64,000 nt of DNA from Streptosporangium canum (lineage in GTDB: Bacteria; Actinomycetota; Actinomycetes; Streptosporangiales; Streptosporangiaceae): the NCBI RefSeq assembly GCF_900113865.1, contig NZ_FOQY01000002.1:186001-250000 (forward strand), in the 5' to 3' direction. Position numbers and translations under genes: made by a program. Positions within the stretch are counted from its first letter, which is position 1. Every line of letters begins with the position of its first letter. Below, one piece after another: positions 55,183 through 63,770 of the stretch. The notes under the pieces were generated by a model that was not told the origin of the DNA, did no database searches, and saw only the letters and a list, made by a program, of their open reading frames with translations.

Positions 55183-55509
55183 TCAGCCTCGTCTCAGGAA
55201 ATCTCGGGCTCGTGCCGTCTGCGGATTCGAGAGCACGGCGTCCGGGTGGCCCTCCTCAACGATGACGCCGTCGTCCATGAAGCACACGTGGTCGGCGACT
55301 TCGCGGGCGAAGCCCATCTCGTGCGTGACCACGGTCATCGTCATGCCCCCGGCGGCGAGGTCGCGCATGACGGCGAGCACCTCGCCCACCAGCTCGGGGT
55401 CGAGCGCGGACGTCGGCTCGTCGAAGAGCATGACCTTGGGCCGCATCGCCAGCGCGCGGGCGATGGCGACGCGCTGCTGCTGCCCGCCGGACAGCTCGTT
55501 CGGGTAATG
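55183..55509 (-). pseudogene. GlnQ-type ABC ATPase, C-terminal half only
   Basis: On the minus strand from [20 protein letters not shown] through Walker [21 protein letters not shown] and H-loop [20 protein letters not shown] to the stop at 55183. This is the C-terminal 108 residues of polar amino-acid importer ATPases (usually about 245). Walker A and the Q-loop are absent; upstream lies the ISL3 relic. It ends 8 nt before the aminotransferase start, so these were probably operon partners before rearrangement. Confidence 0.85.
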
Positions 55510-55589
55510 GCCGCCGCAGCCGGCGCCACCGCCCCGGTTGTGGCGCGAGCGGGTGTGTCCCGTAATCGGTGGTAGCGCTGTGTGATGTT

Positions 55590-55846
55590 TCATGGGAGCA
55601 GGATGCGGTGGCGGAGGAGCGCGAAACCGGCTCGTCCGTGCATCTGTCTCATGATCCTTTTGGTGCGTGTGTTGACGCCCTCGGTTCGGCCATTGTGGTG
55701 GGGCATTGTGAGGGCGGCGTTCACGGCGGCGCGGTCGAGTTCGAGGCCGTTGCTGAAGCCGTGCAGGTAGGGCAGGTCTGTAGTGCGGACTGCTGTGATC
55801 CATGCGGTGAGCTTGGCGTCGTTGCCGGTGGCCGTGCTACGGGGGG
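55590..55846 (-). mobile_element. ISL3-family transposase relic (C-terminal fragment)
   Basis: About 85 codons on the minus strand: [74 protein letters not shown] stop. This is the C-terminal end of ISL3 transposases, with the conserved N(G)RxEGxNxRxKxIxRQMxGRAGFxLLRxRIL block that includes the last catalytic Glu. The N-terminal zinc finger and first Asp residues are missing. It sits between the GlnQ fragment and the giant LamG gene. Confidence 0.88.
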
Positions 55847-55881
55847 AAGCTCACCGCAGGTAGCTCGTCAGTGACGATGGG

Positions 55882-58800
55882 TCATGTCACGGTGAACATG
55901 AGTACGCCCGTCAGGGCGGTGTAGCCGTCGTTGTGGAGGTACCAGGCCGCGTAGGTGCCCGGGCCGGGCAGGGCGGTGGTGGGAATGGCGAGGGTGCCGT
56001 CGGCCCCAGGGGCATATCCCCAGGCGAGGGCTTCCACCTCCGAGGGCTTCTTGTCGACCGGATACAGGCCGACCCAGTTCTTGGCGCTGACGGTGCCGGC
56101 CGGGGTGGAGTAGTGGACGGTGAAGTTCGTCCCCTTGGCGACGGACTTGGTGGTGCTGGTCAGGGTGCTCACGGGCGCCGGTGCGGCGGGCGTGAGGGCG
56201 GGGGCGTCGGAGGGGAGGTTGTAGTAGGCGGCCAGGCGGCCCACGATGGTCTCGGCGTAGGGGACAAGGCTGGCGAAGTGTGTGGCCAGAGCGGTTTTGG
56301 CTGCCCTGCTCAACGTGTTGAAGTCGCCGGTGGCGCCGGTCAGGTAGGGCTGGAGGCGGTGGATGAGCCCATAATCGCTGGTGATGCCGAGGGCGCCCAT
56401 GGCTTGGGCCAGGGACGGGGTGGTGGTGGCGGTGTCCAGGACGCGGCTGACGAAGGTGACGCGGTGCATGATGCGCCAGCAGGGGGGTTTGCGGTCGGAT
56501 TGCTGGGCGCGCTTGAGCGCCAGCGCGTTGGGGTCTTTGCCGCGGTCCAGCCATTCGGGGTCGATGACCTTGCCGTAGAAGTCCTCGAAGTTGTCGGTGG
56601 TGGTGTCGAGGTAGAGGGTCATGAAGCGGTAGGCGTCGACGCGGCCGGGCACCAGGATCGGTTTGCCGTCGGCGTCGAACACGGGGGTGTCGCCGTTGTG
56701 TTTCTGTAGCTGGTTGCCGGGGGCGCAGGTGACGTCCAGGCTGAAGGTGCGGGTGGCGTCCTTGGATTTGCTGCGGGTGACGCTGTAGCCGGTGGTCGTG
56801 GTGGACTCGAAGCCGAACTTGGCGCCGACGTTGCCGATCGCGAAGCCCCCGACTTCGCTCCAGCCGATGGCGGCGGTGAAGGTGAAGGAGCCGGCCGTGG
56901 TCTCGGTGACCTGGTCGGTGGTGCCGGTGGTCTCGGCGAAGAAGCCGCCGGCGGCTGTCCACACGTAGGTGTTGACGATGTTGCGGCGTGAGGCGGCCCG
57001 GGTGGCCGCGCGTCCGGCCTCGGGGTTGCCGCCCTGGGCGATTTCGGCGCCGGTGCCGCCCATCATGCCGTTCAGTACCTTGGCCGCCTGGCCGTGGGTG
57101 GGGTCGGGGGCGTGGGTCTCGGTGGACACCGATTCGTAGAAACCCTGCAGTTGCTGCTGTTCGCGCTGGATCCGCTTCTTGATCCGGTAGGCCTCCACCG
57201 GCCGGTAGTAGCTGAACTCGCCGCGCTCCCCCTGGCCCGCCTTGGGGAAGTGCGGGTCGGGGAAGGCGCGCAGTCCTGGGGCCGTCTCGTGCTTGGCGTA
57301 GCCGACGACGCCGTCCAGGGTGCCCTGCTTGGTGTAGCGGGGGTTGATCGGGAAGGGGATCAGGTTCCAGTCGCGGGGGATGTCGGGGCTGGGCAGCATC
57401 CGGTAGGCGACCAGGGCGCCGCTGTGGACCAGGCGCAGCGCGTACAGGTCGGCGGTCTCGGACTGCACCACGGCGAATCCGGTGTTGGCCGGCACCCAGC
57501 GTCGCCCGGCGGTGGGGTTGACCTGCTTGGTCGGGTCGGGGTCCTCCCAGCCGCCGGTGACCTCCACCTTGCTGGTACGGGTGGTGTTGGTGCCTTGGGA
57601 CACCTTGGTCTCGTTGCTCCAGGTGTTGGCGTACTTGAGTTCGACGTTGAGCCCGAGATCCAAGGTGGCTTCGGCCAGGGGTTGCGCCGTACCGGCGCCC
57701 AGGGGGGCGGCGACGGTCCAGATGCTCTGGGCGGTCGCTATCTCGAATTTCACCTTCGCGGACGTGTCGATGCTGTTGTTCTTGTTCGACGACAGGGCGT
57801 TGACGACGTTGTCGGCCTGGACGAAGGCCACCGAGGAGGCGCCCTTGTAGTCGTCGGCGGTGCCGGCGATGAGGTTCTCCGACGGGATCGGCGGGGCGCC
57901 TTCGATGTAGCCGATCAGTTGCGGGTCGAACTGGGCCTGGCCTACCCAGGTGGTGGTCAGCTCACCGACCTTGTACCCGGTGTTGAGCACCCACGACTTG
58001 TCGGCCTGCAGGTAGGTGTAGGCCCGTTTCAGCACCCCGATGAGCGAATCGTCGGTGAGGCGCTGGATGTCGCCGTACTCGGTGGCGGCCGGGGTGGCTG
58101 CGATCAAGGTGTGGAAGGCGGTGCGGATGCCGGTCAGCGCGGAGCGGACCTGGGCGGTGTCGGTGGAGATCGGCGCGGTGGACAGCACGATCTTGGGGGG
58201 CGGACTCGACTGGGTCAGGTGATGGCCGCTCAGGCCGGCGTCCTTCACCGCCACCCCGGCCACGGTGTCATCGGCATCGAAGGGGTAGTAGGCCAGCAGG
58301 TCCTGGCGGTCGCCGCGGACGCGGCCGAACATGTTGTCCAGGATCTGCTCCTGGGTGCGGGCGGTGCGCCACGCCCGGATCTCGTCCAGGTCACCGGTGA
58401 ACCCGTCGGCCACCACCGAGCGCGGGGAGGTGGGCCGCACCACGCTCGACGTCGTCGAGATCGTCTTCCCCGAGGGGACGGGGCTGCCGTTGCGGTAGAA
58501 GGTGAACCGGTTCCCGTCGGGGTCGGGGGTGCGGACGCGGGTCACCGCGTGCAGCGTGGCCGGGTAGGAGCCGCACAGGTCCCGGGTCTGGGAGCCCTTG
58601 CTCTCAGGGAAGGTCCACCACGCGGTCAGGCCGGAGGCCTTGGCGGTGATCGGCACGCCGATCTGGTCGCCGTTCCTGACGACGGTCCAGATTCGCACCT
58701 CCGACAGCGCGCCCTTCAGACCGGAGGCCGTCTTGCCCACCATCATCCGGCCCAGCTCGGCCGGCGCGTCGTTGCCCACGGGCTTGGCGCCGCCGTACCA

Positions 58801-61800
58801 CTGCGAGTCGCCGACCTTCTTGCCGTTGATGAAGAAGCAGATCTCCACCTCGGTCGTGGTACCCGTCGGGTTCTTGCGGGTGACGGCGACCTTGTTGAAA
58901 GTGCCCGCCGTCAGGGCCGTCGTCGACTTGTAGACCTTCGCCGCATCCGAGCCGGAGCCGGGTTCGAAGGTGAAGGCGAGGCGACCGTCGGTGTCCACAT
59001 ACAGGCAGTAGGGGACGGCGGTGTGGTTGCCGGCGCCGAGCGCGCCCTTGCCGACCAGTCCCTGCTTGGCGCCGATGGAGTCGAGTTTGACGAACGCCTC
59101 GATGGTCAGGTCGTCCACGAGGTCCAGGCCGCCCGCGCCGCCGGCGTTCAGGTGGCCGGTGCCGTCCATCTGGATCGCCCAGTCCTGTTCAAACGACACC
59201 GCCAGATGCGCCCATTCGGCCAGGGGGAACACTTCGGAGCTGCGGAAGGCCTGATTGTTGATGTTCGCGTTGATGACGTAGCCGGACTCCCCGTTGGTCC
59301 GGGTGCCGTGCTCCACACCCAGCGCGTACCAGGTGTCGCCGACATCGGTGTGCAGGATGGTGTCCAAGCCGTCGACGAACGTCGGCTTGGCCCAGGCCTC
59401 AAGCGTCAGGTTCCCGGTCGCGGCCAGGGCGGATATGTTCGCCGTACTCGTCAGTTCCAGACGGTGCTTCTGGGCGGCGTCGAAGGAGAACGCCCGTCCC
59501 GGCGCGTCACCGTGCCAGCGGGGCCCCAGTGGTTCGCTGAGATTGGACGCGGTTCCCGCGGGCACCGACGAGGTGAGGGACCCGGCGTAGGCGCTGATGA
59601 GCAGCGAGCCGTGAGCCGGCGACATGCCGGCCACGTTGCACGAGGCCAGCGTGTAATCGTAGGCCGCGATGCGGACCTTGGCGCCCGTGCCGGCGGTGAG
59701 GTTGCCGGTGGTGAGGGTGATCTGCGCCGACCCCGACTGCCCGCCTGCGACGGTGCGGCTGTCCCCGCCCACCGTGATGACCGAGCCCGCCGTCAGCGTG
59801 GTCGTCAGCGGCTCGGCCAGCGTCACGGTCTTGTCCTGGACCGACAAGACCGTCCCCAGGTCCGATCCTCGTGCCGAGCCGTTCAGCACCGCGGCCAGGA
59901 GGTCGGCCCGGTCGGGTACCGAGGTGAACGTCTCGACCGTCGTACCCCGGCTCACCTCCACCTTGCACATGCCGGTCCCGGTCGCGGTCACCTTCACGTC
60001 GAAGTCGGCCAGTTTCATCGCCACATCGCGGCCGGACAGGCGCAACGTGCCGCCCGTCACGGCGATCTCCTTGACGGCGGGGGAAATGGTGGTCGCGTAG
60101 TAGACGGCGAAGAACTGGCCCTCCCCGCCACGGAAGTACAGCGCCACCTCACCGGTGGAGCTGTCCAGCAGCGCGGGGGCGTGACTCGTCCAGGCGACCG
60201 ACAACAGGGCACCCAGCACGGTCAGGCCCGAGCGGTCGATGCACACCTTGGGCATCGCCAAGACCGCCTCGGCCGCACCGAGCAGCGCCCCGGTCAGCGT
60301 GGCCTGCGCGTTGAGAGCCGTCTCCAAGGCCGCCTTGTCCGCGCCGAGTCGCTTCTGGGCCTCGGACTGGCGATCAGCTTCCGGATTCAGGACGGCCGCC
60401 TCGGCGAAGAGTCTTCTCTCCCTCTCCCGGTGGCCGCCCCAGTCGCGGGCCGGGCCAACGATGGTCCGGTTGAGCGTGTACAAGCTGATGGCGCCTCCGT
60501 CGTACAGCTCGTGATCGATCTGGGCCAACCGCGCCCTGGTGCCCGCGAGCCGCGCAGCGAGCACCTGGTCGTTGTAGAGCTGACCGCGGGCCGCGGTGAC
60601 GGCCTCCTGGGCGGCCCGCAGCTTGTCGCTGTCCTTGGTGGGGTCGGGCACGCCGATCCAGGTCAGATCGATCACTCCCGGCGCTGTGGCCAGCCTCCCC
60701 TCCCGCGACAGTGCGAAGTCCAGGGTCGCGACGTAGGAGCGGCCGGTCGGCTCACCCGTCGGCGGCGGCCCCGAGGTGGCGAAGGCCAGCAGTACCCGCG
60801 CCTGCCCCTTCTCCGGCGACGGCGTGTGGCCGTATCCCGTCACCGCTGGTTGCTGCTGGTAGTACAGGGTCGCGGTCAGACCGCAGACCACCTTGCGCCC
60901 GGTGATCGAGAACGACTGGCGGCTCATCCCCGGGCCGTCGAACAACGGTGCGTCCGAATCCGTCCACACCGGACCGGCCTCGAACGTGCCCTCGAACTTG
61001 TTGACACCGCGGTCGTGCACCTTGGTGCCCGAGCCCTCGTCGAAGGGAAAGTAGGCATACAGCCCGGCCTCCGTGCCGGCCGGCCGTTGCCCCCGCGCCG
61101 AGAAATCACCGCGGGGAAGCGTCCAGATCCGCACCTCGTCGATGTGCCCGTTAAAGGGATCGGCCTGCGCCGGGCCGGAAACGACCCGTTTGCCGACCAC
61201 GAGCTGGGCGGTGACCTCGACTTTCGTGGCCGTGGCGAGGGTCCCCACGGCCACGCCGTCCAGGAACAGTTGCATCTGCGACCCGTCGAAGACCGCCGCC
61301 ACATGCGAGTAGACGCCCATCGGCACCGCCGAGGTGGAGGTGAGAGTCTGAGAGTCGTGGCCGAACAGCAGCTTGCCGTCGGCCTTCAGGCTCAGATAGG
61401 CCGGGGTGGCCAAGCCGGTCGTGTCGGTGCGGCCCACGATGAGGCCGGTGGTGGCGGCGGTGGCGGGCTTGATCCAGGCCTCCATCGTGTACGGCCCGGC
61501 GGTCACCGCCGTGGAGGTCTTCCCCGCGATGACCGGGGCGCTGGCCGTGTTGTCGAATCGCAGCGCGGTGCCTCCCCGGTTCTGCGGTGGGCGCACCGGC
61601 ACCAGCAGTTTCCCGGTGTGGGAGTCGATGCCCGGGGCCCGCTCCAGCACTGAGCTGGCGAATTTGGGGTCGGGACTGGTGTAGAGCTGGGTGCCGGCGA
61701 CGTTGAACAGCCCTTCGGGACTTTGCTCCAGGTTGTAGCTGTGCAGGAGGCCGGCGTCGTCGGCGGTGAAGATCTGCCAGCGCGAGAACCCCGAGATCGC

Positions 61801-62553
61801 GGTCGGCAGCGACAACACCGAGAAGATCCCGCCGCTGAGCTTGCCCGCGAAGGACAGCTTCATGGTCGGCTCGTAAAACAGCCGCCCCTCCATGTCGCGG
61901 GTGCCGAGTGTGTCTCCGCCCGAAGCGGGGGCGATTCGGCTGCGGCTGCGCTGGTAGCGCGCCTCTACGACCGGTTTGAGTTCGGCGCCGACCAGCACGA
62001 ACCGGTCGCACAGCAACGCGGAGTCGGCTGCGGCGACCTTGGCCCCGCCGACCAGGGTGTAGTCCTTGCGCGTCGAGTCCCCCGACCACAGGCCCCCGCT
62101 CGTCTTGTACACCGACCCCGAGTCACCGGCCGCGACCGACTGGCGAAACACCAGGATGTGCCGGCCGTCGGAGAGCACCTGGATGGGGAAGGTAGAGGTC
62201 AGCCGAGCCGTCGTCGACAGGAACGGATCGTCCTCTCCCGGCAGCAGCTTCTCCGAGAACGACGCCTCCACCGAGCCGCGCCTCTTCACCGTCGGCATGA
62301 CCGCCGTCAGCGGCGTCTCCGTGCTCACCTCGACCATCTCGGTGGGGAAGGGCAGCAGTCCCGGGTCGCTGTTCCAGTAGGCCGCATCCAGCGCTCCCCG
62401 CGCCCGGTCGGCCTGGTCCAGGCTCAGCACGCTGTAGTAGATACGCCGGTCGGCCCCCACTGCGAAGGCGACGACCATGCCGTCGTGGCGGACCATCGTC
62501 GTGGAGACGTACTCGCGGTCCTTGTAGACCTTCACCAGGTTTTTGTCGTGCAC
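55882..62553 (-). CDS. Giant LamG-repeat protein with beta-rich C-terminal region
   Basis: 2223 residues from GTG 62553 (AGGAG 8 nt upstream; a longer frame to 62610 lacks a site). Approximate layout: beta-propeller-like N-terminus (1-320), LamG-1 (325-530, YTMEAWIKPATAATTGLIVG, HIDEVRIWTLPRG), coiled coil (640-760, KLRAAQEAVTAARGQLYNDQ), beta-rich segment (800-1000), LamG-2/3 (1020-1345), a partial LamG (1345-1450, GDLDEIRAWRTARTQEQILD). Then a Ser/Thr-rich region of alternating strands (1570-1930, SFTFTAAIGWSEVGGFAIGN) and an Ig-like end (NWVGLYPVDKKPSEVEALAW). No signal peptide or membrane segment is visible. LamG domains bind glycans or proteins; the alternating region recalls beta-pore toxins. 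Function unknown: surface adhesin or toxin are candidates. Confidence 0.82.
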   Translation of the reverse strand: MHDKNLVKVYKDREYVSTTMVRHDGMVVAFAVGADRRIYYSVLSLDQADRARGALDAAYWNSDPGLLPFPTEMVEVSTETPLTAVMPTVKRRGSVEASFSEKLLPGEDDPFLSTTARLTSTFPIQVLSDGRHILVFRQSVAAGDSGSVYKTSGGLWSGDSTRKDYTLVGGAKVAAADSALLCDRFVLVGAELKPVVEARYQRSRSRIAPASGGDTLGTRDMEGRLFYEPTMKLSFAGKLSGGIFSVLSLPTAISGFSRWQIFTADDAGLLHSYNLEQSPEGLFNVAGTQLYTSPDPKFASSVLERAPGIDSHTGKLLVPVRPPQNRGGTALRFDNTASAPVIAGKTSTAVTAGPYTMEAWIKPATAATTGLIVGRTDTTGLATPAYLSLKADGKLLFGHDSQTLTSTSAVPMGVYSHVAAVFDGSQMQLFLDGVAVGTLATATKVEVTAQLVVGKRVVSGPAQADPFNGHIDEVRIWTLPRGDFSARGQRPAGTEAGLYAYFPFDEGSGTKVHDRGVNKFEGTFEAGPVWTDSDAPLFDGPGMSRQSFSITGRKVVCGLTATLYYQQQPAVTGYGHTPSPEKGQARVLLAFATSGPPPTGEPTGRSYVATLDFALSREGRLATAPGVIDLTWIGVPDPTKDSDKLRAAQEAVTAARGQLYNDQVLAARLAGTRARLAQIDHELYDGGAISLYTLNRTIVGPARDWGGHRERERRLFAEAAVLNPEADRQSEAQKRLGADKAALETALNAQATLTGALLGAAEAVLAMPKVCIDRSGLTVLGALLSVAWTSHAPALLDSSTGEVALYFRGGEGQFFAVYYATTISPAVKEIAVTGGTLRLSGRDVAMKLADFDVKVTATGTGMCKVEVSRGTTVETFTSVPDRADLLAAVLNGSARGSDLGTVLSVQDKTVTLAEPLTTTLTAGSVITVGGDSRTVAGGQSGSAQITLTTGNLTAGTGAKVRIAAYDYTLASCNVAGMSPAHGSLLISAYAGSLTSSVPAGTASNLSEPLGPRWHGDAPGRAFSFDAAQKHRLELTSTANISALAATGNLTLEAWAKPTFVDGLDTILHTDVGDTWYALGVEHGTRTNGESGYVINANINNQAFRSSEVFPLAEWAHLAVSFEQDWAIQMDGTGHLNAGGAGGLDLVDDLTIEAFVKLDSIGAKQGLVGKGALGAGNHTAVPYCLYVDTDGRLAFTFEPGSGSDAAKVYKSTTALTAGTFNKVAVTRKNPTGTTTEVEICFFINGKKVGDSQWYGGAKPVGNDAPAELGRMMVGKTASGLKGALSEVRIWTVVRNGDQIGVPITAKASGLTAWWTFPESKGSQTRDLCGSYPATLHAVTRVRTPDPDGNRFTFYRNGSPVPSGKTISTTSSVVRPTSPRSVVADGFTGDLDEIRAWRTARTQEQILDNMFGRVRGDRQDLLAYYPFDADDTVAGVAVKDAGLSGHHLTQSSPPPKIVLSTAPISTDTAQVRSALTGIRTAFHTLIAATPAATEYGDIQRLTDDSLIGVLKRAYTYLQADKSWVLNTGYKVGELTTTWVGQAQFDPQLIGYIEGAPPIPSENLIAGTADDYKGASSVAFVQADNVVNALSSNKNNSIDTSAKVKFEIATAQSIWTVAAPLGAGTAQPLAEATLDLGLNVELKYANTWSNETKVSQGTNTTRTSKVEVTGGWEDPDPTKQVNPTAGRRWVPANTGFAVVQSETADLYALRLVHSGALVAYRMLPSPDIPRDWNLIPFPINPRYTKQGTLDGVVGYAKHETAPGLRAFPDPHFPKAGQGERGEFSYYRPVEAYRIKKRIQREQQQLQGFYESVSTETHAPDPTHGQAAKVLNGMMGGTGAEIAQGGNPEAGRAATRAASRRNIVNTYVWTAAGGFFAETTGTTDQVTETTAGSFTFTAAIGWSEVGGFAIGNVGAKFGFESTTTTGYSVTRSKSKDATRTFSLDVTCAPGNQLQKHNGDTPVFDADGKPILVPGRVDAYRFMTLYLDTTTDNFEDFYGKVIDPEWLDRGKDPNALALKRAQQSDRKPPCWRIMHRVTFVSRVLDTATTTPSLAQAMGALGITSDYGLIHRLQPYLTGATGDFNTLSRAAKTALATHFASLVPYAETIVGRLAAYYNLPSDAPALTPAAPAPVSTLTSTTKSVAKGTNFTVHYSTPAGTVSAKNWVGLYPVDKKPSEVEALAWGYAPGADGTLAIPTTALPGPGTYAAWYLHNDGYTALTGVLMFTVT

Positions 62554-62675
62554 GAAGCAAACTCCTGACCATTGACGCCCGAGAAACACGTGAAGACATC
62601 CCCGCACCACAAAACAAAACGTGATGCGGCCGGATTGAATACGTGCGCGAACACGCGCACGCGAAAGAATTAGAT

Positions 62676-62702
62676 TTGCGCGCCCGTCAAGGGGGCGCGC
62701 AA
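62676..62702. repeat. 10-bp-arm inverted repeat (strong hairpin)
   Basis: TTGCGCGCCC (62676-62685) and GGGCGCGCAA (62693-62702) around a 7-nt loop. It is the middle of three hairpins upstream of the giant LamG gene. Confidence 0.75.
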
Positions 62703-62717
62703 TAACGGCTCAAATAT

Positions 62718-62746
62718 CACACGTCGGCGCCGTGAGCCGACGTGTG
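62718..62746. repeat. 11-bp-arm inverted repeat (strong hairpin)
   Basis: CACACGTCGGC (62718-62728) and GCCGACGTGTG (62736-62746) are perfect arms around a 7-nt loop. It may be a terminator for minus-strand transcripts coming from the IS701 side or part of the LamG gene leader. Confidence 0.7.
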
Positions 62747-62904
62747 CGGCCCATGCCCGGCGGCGCTGTAGAGCTTCTACCTCATCGCCTGGGCAGACAG
62801 ACGCCACCCCTGGTTCGACTTCCTCTCTCCGTAGGACTGAGGCGCGTCTTGGGCGACAGCGATGCACATCCCGCCGATACCGCCTGCCCAACACGGACCA
62901 TCAA

Positions 62905-63231
62905 CTAAGACATCACATTGCGTGGCAAATAACAACAGACGGTTTCGGTGTGTTGTGCCGTTTTTCGGCGTGGCTGCGATTTCTGCATGTCGTTGTGGGT
63001 GGTGAACGTGGTGCAGAAATCCTCAACCACGGAAAGATCCACTGTCACGCGCTCCACTCCCTGAAGAAGGCGAAACTGATCATCGCACGCCATGATCCCG
63101 CCGTCATCGCGTGGCTCGATGCGGCCGAACCGGCCGGCGATCCGGGCCATCAGCTCGTTGAAGATGACCATCCAGCCATCAGGGTCTACGCCGTGGCTCG
63201 CGGCCACCGCACGATCTTTCGTTGTCCTCAC
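62905..63231 (-). mobile_element. IS701-type transposase relic (N-terminal fragment)
   Basis: The minus-strand frame starts at 63231 with about 41 codons that look like an IS701-family N-terminus: VDPDGWMVIFNELMARIAGR, FGRIEPR. Intact elements continue with RRxRDFLLGLLADLPRKNCW, which is absent. The remaining 67 codons (62905-63108, e.g. CDDQFRLLQGVERVTVDLSV) are not recognised and may be another joint. No terminal repeat was found. It faces the end of the solute-binding-protein fragment. Confidence 0.6.
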
Positions 63232-63279
63232 AAACTCCGAATGATCACGCGGTGGCTGTTGCTATGTGACCCCAACCCT

Positions 63280-63462
63280 TCAAGATCGCGAAGTGTCACT
63301 GGAGTACTGGGCCTTGAGCCGGCCCAGCTCGGCGGCCGGGAGGGCATAGCCGGACATCCCCCACTTGTCGTAGATCTGCTGGTACTCGGGCCGGCTGTGC
63401 AGCACCTCCATCGCCTTGACCAGTGCCTCCGTGAGGTCGCTTTTCCCGGTTTTGGCCGACAT
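63280..63462 (-). pseudogene. C-terminal fragment of an amino-acid solute-binding protein (SBP_bac_3)
   Basis: Minus-strand codons KTGKSDLTEALVKAMEVLHS then RPEYQQIYDKWGMSGYALPA match the last helices of family 3 solute-binding proteins of polar amino-acid importers (xxLxxALxxLxxDGTYxxIxxKWG). The natural stop at 63280 remains; the N-terminal four fifths is gone. It has the same strand as the GlnQ fragment at 55183-55509 and lies upstream of it, as expected for SBP-permease-ATPase gene order. Confidence 0.75.
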
Positions 63463-63610
63463 AAGGGATCTTCGCGGGCTCGCGGTGGGAATCCGGGGAG
63501 GGGTGCCGCCGTCAGGACTTCGCGGGAGCGGCCGGGCGGAGATGCGTCGGCCCGTGCCGACTGCCCGGAGTCCCGACGGCGGCGCCACAGGCGCCGAGGG
63601 GAGGTGCGAG

Positions 63611-63700
63611 GTGCGTGGAGCGGTGCTTCACGGTCCCGGTGACGTCCGGGTGGAGGAGCGGCCGGACCCGGTGATCGTGGAACCGGCCGAGGCGACATCG
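63611..63700 (+). pseudogene. N-terminal stump of a zinc-dependent alcohol dehydrogenase
   Basis: From GTG 63611 the frame reads (M)RGAVLHGPGDVRVEERPDPV then IVEPAEAT. This is the start of medium-chain zinc alcohol dehydrogenases of the MRAxVxHGPGDVRVExVPDPxIxxPTDA type. The catalytic CGSD zinc motif that should follow about ten residues later is absent. Similarity stops near 63700, so the gene is cut. Confidence 0.65.
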
Positions 63701-63770
63701 GCTGGTCGCGGGCGGCGAACAGGTGCCCGACTCCGCGAGGGCGGGTACAGGTCCGTGCTCGGCGGCGGCG

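Larger units (their letters stand above)
62554..62904. other. Gene-free stretch with three hairpins upstream of the giant gene
   Basis: About 350 nt without a gene. It holds three inverted repeats in a row: GTGCGCG/CGCGCAC (62643-62660), TTGCGCGCCC/GGGCGCGCAA (62676-62702) and CACACGTCGGC/GCCGACGTGTG (62718-62746). None is followed by a T-run. No clear -35/-10 pair was found for the giant gene, so its promoter is uncertain. Confidence 0.7.

Noticed and set aside
57094-61653. 1519-codon plus-strand open frame opposite the giant LamG gene
   Set aside because: Composition is the usual antisense shadow (Arg, Gly, Val, His-rich) and no family is visible; the minus strand has LamG motifs and a ribosome site.
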